A stretch of 64,000 nucleotides of DNA from Ridgeia piscesae (Eukaryota > Annelida > Polychaeta > Sabellida > Siboglinidae): assembly GCA_025642075.2 (NCBI GenBank), contig JAODUO010000975.1:392501-456500 (forward strand), in the 5' to 3' direction. Below, in pieces: positions 11,210 to 22,895 of this stretch. The translations under genes and the position numbers were made by a program. Within the stretch, counting starts at the first letter, position 1. Every line of letters begins with the position of its first letter. A model generated the notes under the pieces. That model saw nothing but the letters and a program-made list of their open reading frames with translations. It was not told the DNA's origin and ran no database searches.

Positions 11210-12291
11210 AAACAGACAACGAAATCACACAGTTGCTGTTCCAAGATTTCTACGGCAGCTAGATATGCATTCATCCCAGAGACGTGTGCTGCAATATTTG
11301 CAACAACGAAAGATGAATTTGTTAAGGTAACAATAACATTTGGTGTATAGAACACAATTACTGCATGATAAAAGTACTGCTGCCCTGCCTGCCCGTCCTT
11401 GCAGCTGATAGTGTATTTTCCCTTTTGCAGGCACCAACAAGCCCAAGCGAATGGCTGAAAATTGCGCAGGAATTCTCCAACAAGTGGCAGTTTTCCAACT
11501 GCATCGGTGCCATCGATGGAATACGTCCACCTGTAAATAGCGGGTCGGTGTTTCACAACTACAAAATGTTTTGTAGCATCTTCCTGATTGCAGTGCCGAT
11601 TCCCTATCGTAGATATAGGCATAAATGGAAGATCATGTGATGTTGGTGTTATTTGCAACTCGGCCATAGCGGCAGCTCTCGAGAGAGTGGCACTCTTGGT
11701 ATAACACCTGGCCGACCTTTACCAGGGCGTGTCAACAGCATGCCATTTGTTTTAGTTGGTGATGAGGCATTTGACCTTAAATCGTACCTCATGAAACCAT
11801 ACCCATCACGTCTTCTTGGAGACTATGACAGAATTTATAACTATCGCTTGAGCATTGCTCGACGTGTTTCTGAAAAGGCCTTTGAGATCTTGACGAATCT
11901 TTTCAGAGTGTTCGACAAGCACATGCATCTGTCACCTGACAAGTGTACAGTGGTAATAACAAATGCATGTGTTGCGCTGCACAATTTCTTGTTAACGAGA
12001 AATGATGCACAGTACTGCAACAAGCACCCAAGCGACAACGAGGGTGTTACCCTATCAAGACTGGCACAACAGGGAAGCAACCACAGCCCATCTAATGCAA
12101 GGGACATTCGCGAGGAATATAGCGACTACTTTAACACCAGTGGAGCTGTGGAATGGCAATGGAAGATTCCATTTAAGACAGTCAGTGACATGTGCCATAA
12201 AAATGTGACAAATGGTATATTCATGTTACGGCGTGTAACTCTCCATAACAGTTACCTGTTTATAACAGTAATAATATTAAACAGATTATAG
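11121..12291 (+). pseudogene. PIF/Harbinger (HARBI1-like) transposase, broken
   Basis: A frame from 11121 encodes MDSYTDEAIAIAVAA and PETCAAIFATTKDEFVK. A GT-AG intron at 11327-11430 then joins in frame to APTSPSEWLKIAQEFSNKW, followed by FSNCIGAIDG with the first catalytic Asp. The reading frame shifts near 11600 (VDIGINGRSCDVGV lies in the next frame) and again near 11680. 11653-12291 encodes FVLVGDEAFDL with the second catalytic Asp, LMKPY, then RLSIARRVSEKAFEIL with the expected catalytic Glu, and ITNACVALHNFLL. These are hallmarks of the DDE_4 endonuclease of PIF/Harbinger transposons and HARBI1. All three acidic residues are present, but the frameshifts make this copy inactive. I could not find terminal repeats with confidence. 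Confidence 0.8.
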
Positions 12292-13700
12292 TTCTGTGAC
12301 ATGAATATGTCATATTCGTAAACCGGTGGAAGACACTACTATTTAAGACAATCTATATGTAGCATCCTATAATTTTATGAAACATCCATTTGAATATCAT
12401 GTTTCAACAACACCCCAAATTCATTTCATTAATGGGATATTTTGGTAAACAAAATATTACCGACACACTGTTTGGGGTTTATGACTCAATCTTCTCTGCC
12501 TTTTGAATTGTTCGTTATGCCTACCATATTGAGAGATATAGTTCCAGAAATGAGTTAATGCATACAGTGACCTTTGTGGTGACATTTGTTGGATTGTTGG
12601 TTAGAGTCATTAACCACATTGATTCGACAGGTGTGCATTGAGTCGCGTACAGATGCAGCCAATCATCTAAACAAAAGATCAAGTGAAACGAATCTTCAGC
12701 CAAGAAACGAATTCTTCTTTAGCAGTGTTTGAAGTCTCTCTATGGATGTAGCACCTGTCCTCTGTACCGAGATGTTCTCCTGAAAGAAAGGAGTTCACAC
12801 AACGTTTTGCGATTCATATTGGTTTAAGCTGCCTTTTTCCAACCAAATGTTACATCGAAAAGCACATAACACACACGGACCGCCGTATTCAACTAATGTG
12901 ACTTGTTGCCGTTAATTTGTTCCTACGCCGCTATGCAGATAAGACCCACGCACGAACGCACACATACACATTAAGAATGTTCACTCGCTCAGTCGTGCAC
13001 ATTCACACCACTTACATGCGACATGTGATGACAATCAATCCATCAACAATTAATTAGATGTTTTACTTCTTGGAATTGTGTGCGACCGCCTGTTATGTAA
13101 TGCATTGCAGCGCTGTTTGCACGATTTCGCTACATCAATACAGTTGACACAATTACGCCTCGTCAGCCCGATTGTAGTTCCCACGTCAATATGTAGGACA
13201 AGGCTGTGTCTGCATGATGGGCGCCGGGAGAAACCCACTTTAGATTTGATCGTCAGTTGCTCGTCCTCTCTATCATCTGCTTCAGAGTGAAGCTGCGTAC
13301 GACGTTGACAGATTTCTCCCCGGCCTGGCCATACCCTGGCCATACATAGGACACGAGAATGCACCGATGGCTTACGTCACATCCAGTTTTATAAACCAAT
13401 CATCATCAAGTTGTGCGAAGAAATTAATGTTGGTGCATTATAAAATTTTGTTGTACTAGTACTTTTATTCAGCAGTTACCTTTTTGTGTTGCATAATTGT
13501 ATTGACCAGCAATTATTTGATTGTCTTAAAGCATTACTAAAATTGTGTCATATAAAGAACATACGCTCACTTGAAGGCTGCGTGCTAGTTGGAGTGGGTT
13601 CTGTGGCTTCTTCCGGGGTCTGACTTTACCCTTGAGTGCATTTAGTTCACACCCTTCTCCCAGTTAGCACGTACACACCGAGTATTGCAGTGCAGTAGTC
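12292..13700. other. Intergenic, nothing recognised
   Basis: No frame with a motif on either strand. The 104-codon minus frame at 13050-13364 is unrecognised. Confidence 0.4.
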
Positions 13701-13739
13701 AGCTCCTCTCGATTCCGCCAGTTCACTGACGTTTACAAT

Positions 13740-14372
13740 ATGGCGATGCTTTCTAGTCATCGTGTCGAGGTAGGCAGGAAAGAGACTAAGGTGACGTTCT
13801 ACAAAGCCGTTTGTATTACCATGCACTCTGCTCTACGGGTGGGACGCGTGGGTTTACATATCAATGTCATCTGAAGACCCTGGTGAAATGCCACCAAAGC
13901 TGCTTCAGAAAGATTGTGTATCCGATGGGAGGATCGCCACACCAACGCTTGTATCCTCATGAAGGCCAGCACAACTAGTACTGAGGCAATGGTAATGCAG
14001 AACCAACTCCTCTGGGTTGGCCACTGTGTTTGAATATCCGACAAACGCGTCTCCCCACAAGTACTATTTTCACAGCTAACTCGTGGTATGAGAACACGTG
14101 GTGGCCAGAGAAAACGATTCAAAGACACTGCTAAACACTACATGAAGGAATGCCAAATTGGCATAAATACCTGGGAACATGTGGCTGCGGATCGTCCACA
14201 TTGGTGCCTAGCATAGGTGTCTAGATGGCATTCCGTACGAGGCGGAGAAACGTCAGAGGAGAAAGGAGAGGGAGAGTCTTCACATGAGCACGTCTCCCTT
14301 CCACCTAGCTCTTGTTCACATTGTATCAAGTTCTGTATATCAGGATTCCGGTTCTTGAGCCACATCAGGACA
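13740..14372 (+). pseudogene. LINE reverse transcriptase C-terminus, degenerate
   Basis: With stops and frameshifts, the plus strand encodes the region after the polymerase core of a non-LTR retrotransposon: KVTFYKAVCITMHSALR, IRWEDRHTNACILMKAS, QNQLLWVGHCV, RTRGGQRKRFKDTAKHYMKE, and WEHVAADRPHW. About 50 codons later comes a C-terminal zinc-finger-like CSHCIKFCISGFRFLSHIRT motif whose last His is changed to Tyr. Endonuclease and polymerase domains are absent, as usual for a 5'-truncated LINE. It belongs to a different family from the LINE at 19760-22800. Confidence 0.75.
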
Positions 14373-14529
14373 TATGGCCGACCTTTGGATGGACATCGTA
14401 CTCATTTCGAGGGGCCGCTGGTGCTGATCAAGCTAGACCGTGAGTGTCATGGAGTAACATGGCACAGGAGGATCAAGACATGGTCGGGGTCTGACGCCCT
14501 CACCACTTGCCCCTTGAGATAAAGCACAG

Positions 14530-16181
14530 CGTGCGCATCCGTCTGCATGTTTCACACAGGTTTACGGATCTAGCTTCCCTTCACATGAAAAACGTCATTC
14601 TGTGAATTGTGCTTATACATTTGAGCACCATTTCAGCATCTATTTCGCATGTTTGATCACAAACCCATTTTTGGTGCTTCTCCCAGAAAAAGGAGATACC
14701 GAAAATCTCATCAAAATGTTGTTATTCATGTTACCATCTGAATGTCCACCTGACACGTCTTGCCCTCCACCCCTGCCATTGTTGTCCATCCTTTCTTGAG
14801 CCGAGGCGCCGATGCATCGCTCCCCACACCCGTAGTCGTAGTTTACAAACTTAGGTGTCTTATTACACGTTTGCCAGAAATAGTTTGAGGTCAGTCAGCA
14901 TCCTTGTTGCTGGGCCTCGTGTGATATACCGCTGGGAGAAACCTCGGCACAATCTCCTGAGTCTTGGTGGAGTCAGCGTCGTGTGAATGAGAGGAAAATT
15001 CATTTCTTCTTAGCCACTATCTGATCTAGCATCTGAAGGAAAACATCACTAAAATAAATGCTGGGGAGGGTTCGTCAGGGCGTGCACTGTCATCCTGGAT
15101 GTTGATGGTATCAATTGGATAAGGCATATCGCCTGGAGCATCTTCCTTCAAAAGAAGATGCAATGCCGCCTTGTGGTCTCACAAACGAGTCCGTCAGTAG
15201 TGCCGAGGTTTTGGGTGCCATAATCCAGGACCTGTCCATAGCTCAAGTGTATGCGGACCTATAGGGCACGGCCAGGACAAGACAAGGTGAGGGAGTACCG
15301 CATCAGCTCGTCAAGGTTGACAGTTAGGTGACTTTGTGCACAGTACTTCCTACAAAGGAAGATCTAACGAGTGCCTTCATGTCAAACCCCTGAAGAAGCT
15401 ACATAGCCACCCCAAGTACCACACAGCATTCAGATGAATTGGATTCTTTTACATCGTTTTATTCATATTACAATTTTAGTAGTATTTCATAGTAATTAAA
15501 TAATTTCTATTATTTAAAAATTACGCCAAAAAATGTAACTGCTAAATGTAGGTTCTATGAATTTATAATGTACCAATGTTTGTTTTTCAACAACTGGGCG
15601 ACAAGTTGTCTTTTTATGTAGCCTGACGTGGCGCATGACATCGAGGAAAATCTAAAGTGGATCTCTCTAGGTACACACCTTCCAGAGACAGCCTTTTCCC
15701 ACGCAATCACCGGGCGAAACTCGTGCCATTTCCTGCCAGCTGCGCTATGGGAGGGTGCACAATAAAAAAATTCTAATAAAAACAAAAATATTCTTTTAAG
15801 GAAAGCGGCGTTTCCAAACAAAGATGTTCATTCATTAGAATTGGGTCATGGCCCTGATCAATTCATGGATATACAACACTCAATGTATGTATAATATAAA
15901 CAATGGCTAAATTAGTAACGAACCGTTGAGACACCAGGACTTTATCCCCCCCACCCGGTCCACCCAAACAACAGACCAGCATTCAAACCGATCGACCACT
16001 GCGGCTCTCTATTGACACTGATACAACTCAGATACTGTCAATTATGAATCTTTTCCTCGTTCATTTTCCGTATCACTAATGTATACATTAACGTCAATGA
16101 CTCGTCACTTCCGTCCTGGTATGTAGACGCCTTATGTGTCTCAGTTCTTCAAGACATCTGTCAAACCGTCATCAATAAAAA
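14530..16181. other. Intergenic, nothing recognised
   Basis: No gene or repeat found in 1.65 kb. A few frames of 65-90 codons have no recognisable motif. Confidence 0.4.
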
Positions 16182-16534
16182 CAAAAACAGAAGACAATGG
16201 TTGTTTGAATCGGTGGAACACGATGTCAACTAAATTACAGCAAGGTCTACGTCTCACCGATTGCACCGCTATTCCAGGAGATTAGCAAGTTAGTACCGCA
16301 GTAAATAAATGACTAAGGCTTACGTTATATATTGAGATTTTTTTATATATTGATGTTTTAAAATGTGATATTATTCCACATTACTTTTACGCATCAGTCA
16401 GTGACACACAACTACACGATAAACGTATCATTAATGTTTTATTATATATTATGATCGTCAGATGGCACCACAAAGTAACTGTGGATCTTCGAACGAAACT
16501 AACATTCACAAAGGAACATGCAACGCTTGTGTGA

Positions 16535-16614
<80 letters not shown>

Positions 16615-16654
16615 TGTCGTGTGTGTGATTGGCGGAGAGCTCAATGTTATCTTT
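16182..16654. repeat. Duplicated block, copy 1
   Basis: Directly repeated at 17521-18188. The first ~150 bases match closely ('gaagacaatggttgtttgaa', 'ctattccaggag', 'gcaagttagtaccgcag'). So do the 'gatattattccacatta' block and the end ('tgattggcggagag'). The microsatellite in the middle differs in length between copies. Confidence 0.9.
16537..16625. repeat. TG then GTGC microsatellite
   Basis: TG dinucleotides to about 16577, then TGCG tetranucleotides, inside duplicated block 1. Confidence 0.95.
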
Positions 16655-17520
16655 ACGGAGTCTCATTGTTGTTGAAAGTCACCGCACTACTCTACGTGTA
16701 TATTATCCGTGATGACCATCTGACTGACTTATTCACCAGATACTTGCTCGCATTGCTGATGTAGACCATCTTTGTAGTAGCGGCGATTGAAGCCAGGGTA
16801 TCGGCTGCTGATTACGTCAGTGCAAACAAGCAGTGTGCGCCCTTGGCTGATCGCTTTGAAAATACCTTGTTACCAGGAAGTTCCGGGTTCAATCCCAAAC
16901 TCAACAAATTATTTACTCAGTTCACAAACGTTTTGAAGACATTCGATAGTGTATTTGCAAAGGGTCCGGGTCACTTTCCCGTAGCCTACTTACCTGATGC
17001 GTAAATAACCCGTCAGTGTCATTCAGCTGGTGACAGGTTTATGTTATTATTATTATTATTATGAACCTTAAATCGTGGTGTTTTTAAAAGAACAGGAGTG
17101 GAGTTATAAATAACATGCCCACCAGACATAATTTCATGTAAATAACTGACCGCTGGTCCTTGGGGGATTACCTAAAGCCGTCAACGTCATAAGCGTGCGG
17201 CCAGCAAGCGCCGACTCGAGGCCAACTAGGAGCACGTCTGCGTTCAAAGCCATATCTCGCTATCTTATAAACGTTTTTCAAGAAATGATAACAATATTAC
17301 TCTCTAAGTGTAAACTTGTTGCTCGATGTAATGTACTGCTCGTTTGTATGTTTTTAAAGATTAACTAGCTGTACCATTTCCATCAACTTGTCATTGCGAT
17401 GTTTAAGATGGCTTAGGTTATTTCCCGACAGTTGAAGACCCGGCCGCGTTATAGCTGACGGAATTTAACACATATACGTTGCATATGTGCATATACATAT
17501 ACACTGTACACCAATACAAC
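16655..17520. other. Spacer between duplicated blocks
   Basis: No coding signal. A short TTA repeat sits near 17045. A B-box-like 'gggttcaatccc' at about 16888 has no matching A box that I can see. Confidence 0.4.
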
Positions 17521-17779
17521 CAAAAACAGAAGACAATGGTTGTTTGAATCTGTGGAACACGATACAAACTGAATTACAGCAAGGTCTATGTCTCACCGAT
17601 TGCACCGCTATTCCAGGAGTTTAGCAAGTTAGTACCGCAGTAAATAAATGACTAAGGCTTACGTTATATATTGAAAAGCATGTGTTGTTTTAAAATGTGA
17701 TATTATTCCACATTACTATTATGTATCAGTTAGTGACATGTGACAACACGATAACGTTCACAAAGGAACATGCTGCGCT

Positions 17780-17877
<98 letters not shown>

Positions 17878-17897
17878 TGGTGCATGTGCGTGAGTGC

Positions 17898-17995
<98 letters not shown>

Positions 17996-18188
17996 ACTTA
18001 GTAACTAGATATGCCAACTGCTAGTTTTAATGAGGTGACGTTGGTTACACTGCAACATTTGTTGCGTTCGCTTTGAAAGTGTAAGAGGAAGTTGTTCCAA
18101 CAATATGCCGCGTGTTTACCCCTGCCCGCAGGACGTCCGTTGTTGACACAACGACCTGTGATTGGCGGAGAGCACAATGTTATCTCCA
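17521..18188. repeat. Duplicated block, copy 2
   Basis: Second copy of 16182-16654, about 1.34 kb downstream in the same orientation. The TG tract is greatly expanded here, and about 150 bases between the tract and 'tgattggcggagag' are absent from copy 1. Confidence 0.9.
17782..17996. repeat. TG microsatellite
   Basis: Two long TG runs joined by an irregular GTGC/GAGTG segment near 17868-17904. Confidence 0.95.
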
Positions 18189-18196
18189 CCTCTGTC

Positions 18197-18244
18197 TGTA
18201 TTTCTCTGTCTGTCTGTCTGTTTCTGTCTGTCTGTCTGTCTGTT

Positions 18245-18327
<83 letters not shown>

Positions 18328-18331
18328 CGTC

Positions 18332-18366
<35 letters not shown>

Positions 18367-18379
18367 CTGTCTGTCTGTC

Positions 18380-18417
<38 letters not shown>

Positions 18418-18489
18418 CGTCTGTCTGTCTCTGTCTGTCTGTCGTCTGTCCGTCCGTCCGTCTGTCTGTCTGTCTGTCTGTCTGTCTGT
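18197..18489. repeat. TGTC tetranucleotide microsatellite
   Basis: About 290 bases of CTGT with scattered single-base changes and length slips. The S/V/C/L-rich and T/D/R/Q-rich open frames through it are artefacts. Confidence 0.95.
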
Positions 18490-18616
18490 ATTTCCTTGGC
18501 TGACGTTAAAAGATGAGTGACATGTCAATGGTAGTGTCCCCATCTGTATCAGGACTGTCTGAACTGATGCAGGTATGTGGATTCTATGGGTTAAATCATG
18601 ATATACAAAATATTAC

Positions 18617-19343
18617 AATAGGGCCTGCAAGTGGGTCACGATACATGGCGTGACTCCGCGCGACTGGAGCTTATTGGGGACTAAGCGAGACTAATTGGGG
18701 ACTGGACACAAGAATAATATTCTAACGATGGATGACAGTTGTAGCTTCCGACTGATGAATACTAGGAAAATCAGTTCATAAATATCTTATGTTATACGTT
18801 TCTTATCTTAAATGTCCGATTAAAAATTGAGTTTATCACACTATCATAGGCACATAGCGATTTACGTAGTGCAGATAATCGACACGATGCTAAGCTGTAT
18901 GTGTCTTTTACGGGATTTGCGTTTTACATTGCTGTACGTTGTGGTTTCGATAAGCACTTATATCTGACAAGTTGTCTAAATGCACATAATCATAACACAT
19001 GTATACGTTTGGCCCAAACAGGTTGTACTGCGCGAAAACTGGCACTGTTCATTATTAGTCAAGATCGCCAAACACAAGTACTTGCCGCTATTGCCATGGC
19101 AACCACCACAATAATCGATTAAAATTCATGATTTCCGTGATCATTGTCACCGGCAAAGTGTTCCACTGCTTCTGCTTGTAATAATCCTTCGGACAATATA
19201 ACTGAAATACGCTATTTCCGGACAGTTCGATTATTACGACCAAAACAAAACTAAGTCCTATATGTTAACATGGAGTAAATGGACCTCCTGCCCCCAACTG
19301 CCCCCAGCCTCGTTTTCGCGCGCGAGACTTGCAGGCCCTATTC
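18617..19343. mobile_element. MITE-like non-autonomous DNA element
   Basis: A 16-base perfect terminal inverted repeat at 18617-18632 (core 'agggcctgcaagt') recurs in reverse complement at 19328-19343. The element is about 727 bp and non-coding. Just inside the termini both ends carry G/C-rich 'ttggggactgg' / 'cccccaactgccccc' type sequence. The outermost shared bases allow a TA target duplication, but this is ambiguous. Confidence 0.65.
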
Positions 19344-19454
19344 CAAGAAAAGTACGCTACTGCGGAAATTGTACATGTATTCCACTGAAGTGAAGCTGAC
19401 TTTGCTTAGAACTTTCTGCTCTCCTATGTATACTGTTCAGCTGTTTTGGGCGTA

Positions 19455-19712
19455 ACGGACGGACGGACGGACGGACGGACGGACGGACGGACGGACGGAC
19501 GGACGGACGGACGGACGGACGGACGGACGGACGGACGGACGGACGGACGGACGGACGGACGGACGGACGGACGGACGGACGGACGGACGGACGGACGGAC
19601 GGACGGACGGACGGACGGACGGACGGACGGACGGACGGACGGACGGACGGACGGACGGACGGACGGACGGACGGACGGACGGACGGACGGACGGACGGAC
19701 GGACGGACGGAC
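19455..19712. repeat. GGAC tetranucleotide microsatellite
   Basis: Some 64 nearly perfect units. It lies just beyond the 3' side of the minus-strand LINE, read there as GTCC. The poly-TDGR and poly-SVRP frames are artefacts. Confidence 0.98.
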
Positions 19713-19751
19713 TGAGCCTAGATCAAAGTCCCACCTTGATCTAGGCTCAGT
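19711..19751. repeat. Perfect 16-bp stem-loop
   Basis: Arms 19711-19726 and 19736-19751 are perfectly complementary ('actgagcctagatcaa'), with a 9-base loop. It sits between the end of the LINE coding region and the GGAC tract. Confidence 0.95.
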
Positions 19752-19829
19752 GAACAACTGCCGGCAAGTACCAAAAGGGATGGTTTGTCAACAGGCGGGA
19801 GAGCGGGCGGAAGTGAGTTACAGTCAACA

Positions 19830-21578
19830 TCGATCATCATGCTGTCGGTCGCGATGCGACAAAGTCTGTTTCCATCACTTGATTATTGCTCAGCATTTAT
19901 CTCTCTGCTATGAGAGTGATGTCCATCAGTCGGTCTTTATGTCTCTCAGCTTCAGGTTTTTCTTGCTGGTATCCTTGAAACGGAGACGAGGGCGCTCTCT
20001 CTTTCTGTGACCTGAAGACAGATGAGAGTAGAGAATCTGCTTTGGTAGCCTGTCTGGTGATATCTTCATGAGGTGTCCAGTCCACCGGAGATTCTTTCTG
20101 ATCAGAAGTTCTTTCATAGATGGCAGCCCTGTCCGTTCGAAAATGTCCTTGTTTGTTACTTTATCCATCCATGTTATCCTTATGATCGAACGCAGATGTC
20201 TCATCATGAAGGCATGCAGCTTTTTCACCTGTCGTCTGTACACCGTCCAGGCCTCGGCTCCGAATATGAGGGTGGACAGCACGATTGCACGGTATATCTT
20301 GCCTTTAACCGCATGGACACGTGGTGGCTGTTTCAGGGTCTCTGGCGTGGTCTACTGAAAGAAGCACTAGCCTTGGCCATCTTCCTCTGTATTTCATCGT
20401 CACTTCGTCCATTACTTGATATAGTGCTTCCGAGGTAGGTGAATTCCAGAACAGAGTTCAGCTTGTTTCCATCAACCGTGATATCCTCCTCTCGGGTTCT
20501 TGTAGAGTTTGGTTGGTACAACACCTCGGTCTTCTTGATGTTAATCTTCAGACCGAATTTCTTTGACGCGTCAGAGTAAGCATCCACTATTTTCTGCATC
20601 TCTTTAGCAATGTGGGCAACCAGTGCACTGTCATCTGCGAATAGCAGCTCTCTCACCAGTATCCGTGTAGTCTTAGTCTTCGCTCTGAAGTGTGCGACGT
20701 TGAATAGGTCAGCGCTGTCTGGACTGTATATAGACGCCATCCCCCATGTTTCGGAAAGCTTTGTCGAGCATTGCTGATAGGAAGATGGAGAAGAGCGTGG
20801 GGGCCAGTACACAACCTAGCTAGACCCTATATGTAACACTGAACGATTCCGAGACTTCACCTCCAATACTAATATTCGCCATCATTCCGGTATGTAGAGC
20901 CTCGATCATAATTATGAACTTCTCTGGGCATCCATACTTCCTCAGTAGCTGCCACAGCCCGGTCCTCCCAATGGTATCGAACGCCTTACTGAAGTCGACA
21001 AATACAGTGTACAGTGGTCGGTCCTGTTCAATGCACTTTTCTTGTAGCTGTTGGAGACAAAATATTATATCCACGGTGCTCCCGTTACCTCTGAAGCCAT
21101 ATTGTGTCTCCGGAACTACCTCTGGTGTTATGTGGGTAGATAGTCTGTTGAGGAGGATCCTGGCGAAGATCTTGACTGCTATGGAAAGAAGAGAGATTCC
21201 TCTATAGTTCCCACAGTCTGTTCGATCACCTTTCTTGTAGATGGTTACAATGCTGGCATCCATCCATGCTTGTGGTACAGAACCCACCTCCCAGGCATTG
21301 TTGATTAGTTGGTGCAGTCTGCTGAACAGATTGTCTCCCGGGTGCTTCCATATTTTAGCAGGAATTCCACCTCCCCCAGGTGCTTTGCCATCTTTCAGGC
21401 CGGCGATTGCTCTAGCCATCTCAGCCATGGTTGGAATCTCATCGAGGCTTGTCTTGGTAATGCGCTGCGGGATGTTGTCCAGAGCATCGTGACCTATGTC
21501 GCCAGGGACGTTGAGTAGCTTCTGGAAGTGTCCACTCCATCTTGCCAAAACTTTCTTGCTATCAGAGAAGGTCTTCAT
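19830..21578 (-). pseudogene. LINE reverse transcriptase domain, broken
   Basis: 21578-20820 encodes the fingers and palm start: DEIPTMAEMARAIAGLKDGK, WMDASIVTIYKKGDRTDCGN, YRGISLLSIAVKIFARIL and VFVDFSKAFDTIGRTG (first catalytic Asp). A stop replaces the residue after TYRV near 20820. The frame then resumes as LGCVLAP, and shifts again before SADLFNVAHFRAKTKTTR. ELLFADDSALVAH holds the catalytic FADD box near 20640. FTYLGSTISSNGRSDDEIQ, then after another break AWTVYRRQVKKLHAFMMRHL and RKNLRWTGHLMKISPDRLPK, form the C-terminal region. Not able to make an intact protein. Confidence 0.85.
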
Positions 21579-21707
21579 TCAATCTGTTGATTCCATGTGA
21601 ACAGGTCCCTTCTTCATGGGTCCCCACACTTTCTTCAGTCCACTGTAGAAGCATTTCATGTCATTTCTGTCAGCAGCTCTCTGCAGCTCCACTGCCTTCC
21701 TTTCCCA

Positions 21708-22730
21708 TTAGGCTGACTTCAGTGTACGGGTGCGTTTTTGTAGCAGTCTGCAGGCATCTTTGTATGCTGCAGTGGTGGATCTAGTGCTCCTGGTTTGCAA
21801 CACTCTCTGGTGGGCTTGGTCTCTTCTGCTCATAAGAGTCTGTATCTTCTGGTCGTTGGGGTCGAACCAGTCCTGGTGTTTTCTGTCTGGCTTGCAAAGA
21901 TATGTCTTGGCTGTGTTGTACACGACCTGCTGCAGAATTGCCAATTCCTCGTCTGATGTTGAGCTTTCCTTCTCCTCGAGAGCGAGAGCAGTGTCCATCT
22001 CCTGCTCAAAACTCTCCCTATGGCTAATGGTACTTAGATTGGCTGTATTGAGCTTGGTTGGCTTACTTGTCCCTTGCCTGTTGTGCTTTTGTCGTATTCT
22101 GACAGGCACTTTTGACCTCAGCATCTGGTGATTGGTCCAGCAGTTAGCTCCACGCATGGCTCGGGTACTGTGGATATCCATCTTATCCTGACACCTCGTG
22201 ATGATGAAGTCGATCATATGCCAGTGTCCAGAACGAGTGCTCTTGCGTTCATCCTTCTGCTTGAACATGGTGTTCGTCACTATCAGTTCGAACTCAGAAC
22301 ACAGAGCCAGTAGAAGCTCGCCATTGGAGTTGCATTTCCCAATCTTATGTTTGCCAATGACCAAGGGCCTCTTGTCATTGTCTCTCCCTATCCTCGCATT
22401 GAAGTCTCCTATCATCAATAGCTTATCTGTTCGAGGGATGCCACTGAGCACACTTGCCTGCTGGTTGTAGAAGGCCTCCTTGTTTGCATCTGGGTTTGTC
22501 ATTGTTGGAGCGTGCACGCTGATAATTGTAACAAAGTTGTCCTTCCTCAGAGGTGTCAGCTTTGTGACGATATCCTTTTTGATAGCAAAGCCCACTCCGG
22601 CCTCCCTTCTTTCTCCTTCGGGTTTCCCACTCAAGAAGAAAGAGCATTCCAAGTCGTTGAGACTACCAGACTCTGAGAAACTTGTTTCACATAGGGCGGC
22701 CATGTCGATGTTGTATTTGGCAAGTTCCAT
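21708..22730 (-). pseudogene. LINE AP-endonuclease domain
   Basis: The 340-codon frame contains ELAKYNIDMAALCET with the catalytic Glu, SGKPEGERREAGVGFAIKK, IISVHAPTM, LLMIGDFNARIGRDNDKRP, and SGHWHMIDFIITR near the end of the domain. Two small losses relative to the family are apparent: a block between LTPLRK and DNFVTI, and 'TWMHP'-type residues before RSGHWH. ANCWTNHQMLRSKV carries Asn where these endonucleases usually have Asp (the SDH/TDH motif), so the catalytic Asp-His pair is damaged. The start of the domain is degraded upstream of 22730 and the frame ends before the polymerase. Confidence 0.85.
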
Positions 22731-22848
22731 TGCTACTTGATAACCCGGGCGACGGCCGATCCGGTATGATGTTTCGTGGAGTTGTACATTTCATGGAAGC
22801 TGCTAGCAAAACGTTTTGAAGTGCCGCTGGTTTTTGCAAGTTACTAGC

Positions 22849-22853
<5 letters not shown>

Positions 22854-22892
<39 letters not shown>
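22854..22892. repeat. CT microsatellite
   Basis: Uninterrupted CT dinucleotide next to the 5' side of the LINE. Confidence 0.95.

Positions 22893-22895
<3 letters not shown>

Larger units (their letters stand above)
19752..22800 (-). mobile_element. Non-LTR retrotransposon (APE endonuclease + RT)
   Basis: One minus-strand LINE copy, nearly full length for its ORF2 but broken in several places. Order from high to low coordinates: degraded endonuclease N-terminus (to 22800), endonuclease core (21708-22730), linker, reverse transcriptase (20820-21578 and 20333-20812), and C-terminal region (19830-20330). It ends with a TDFVASRPTA-type C-terminus near 19830, about 80 bases before the stem-loop and GTCC tract, which may be its 3' tail. 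No ORF1 is visible; upstream lies a CT microsatellite. I recognise it as a family abundant in molluscs but cannot assign the clade (RTE- or CR1-like) from memory alone. Confidence 0.85.

Noticed and set aside
16880..16905. B-box-like 'gggttcaatccc' as a tRNA gene
   Set aside because: No matching A box, anticodon arm or acceptor stem could be found around it.
18092..18543. Overlapping frames rich in CLSV and RQTD
   Set aside because: Artefacts of the TGTC tetranucleotide tract.
18901..19122. 73-codon plus-strand frame inside the MITE
   Set aside because: No motif, and located in a non-coding element with inverted termini.
19437..19757. 106-codon frame of repeated SVRP
   Set aside because: It is the GGAC microsatellite read as codons.
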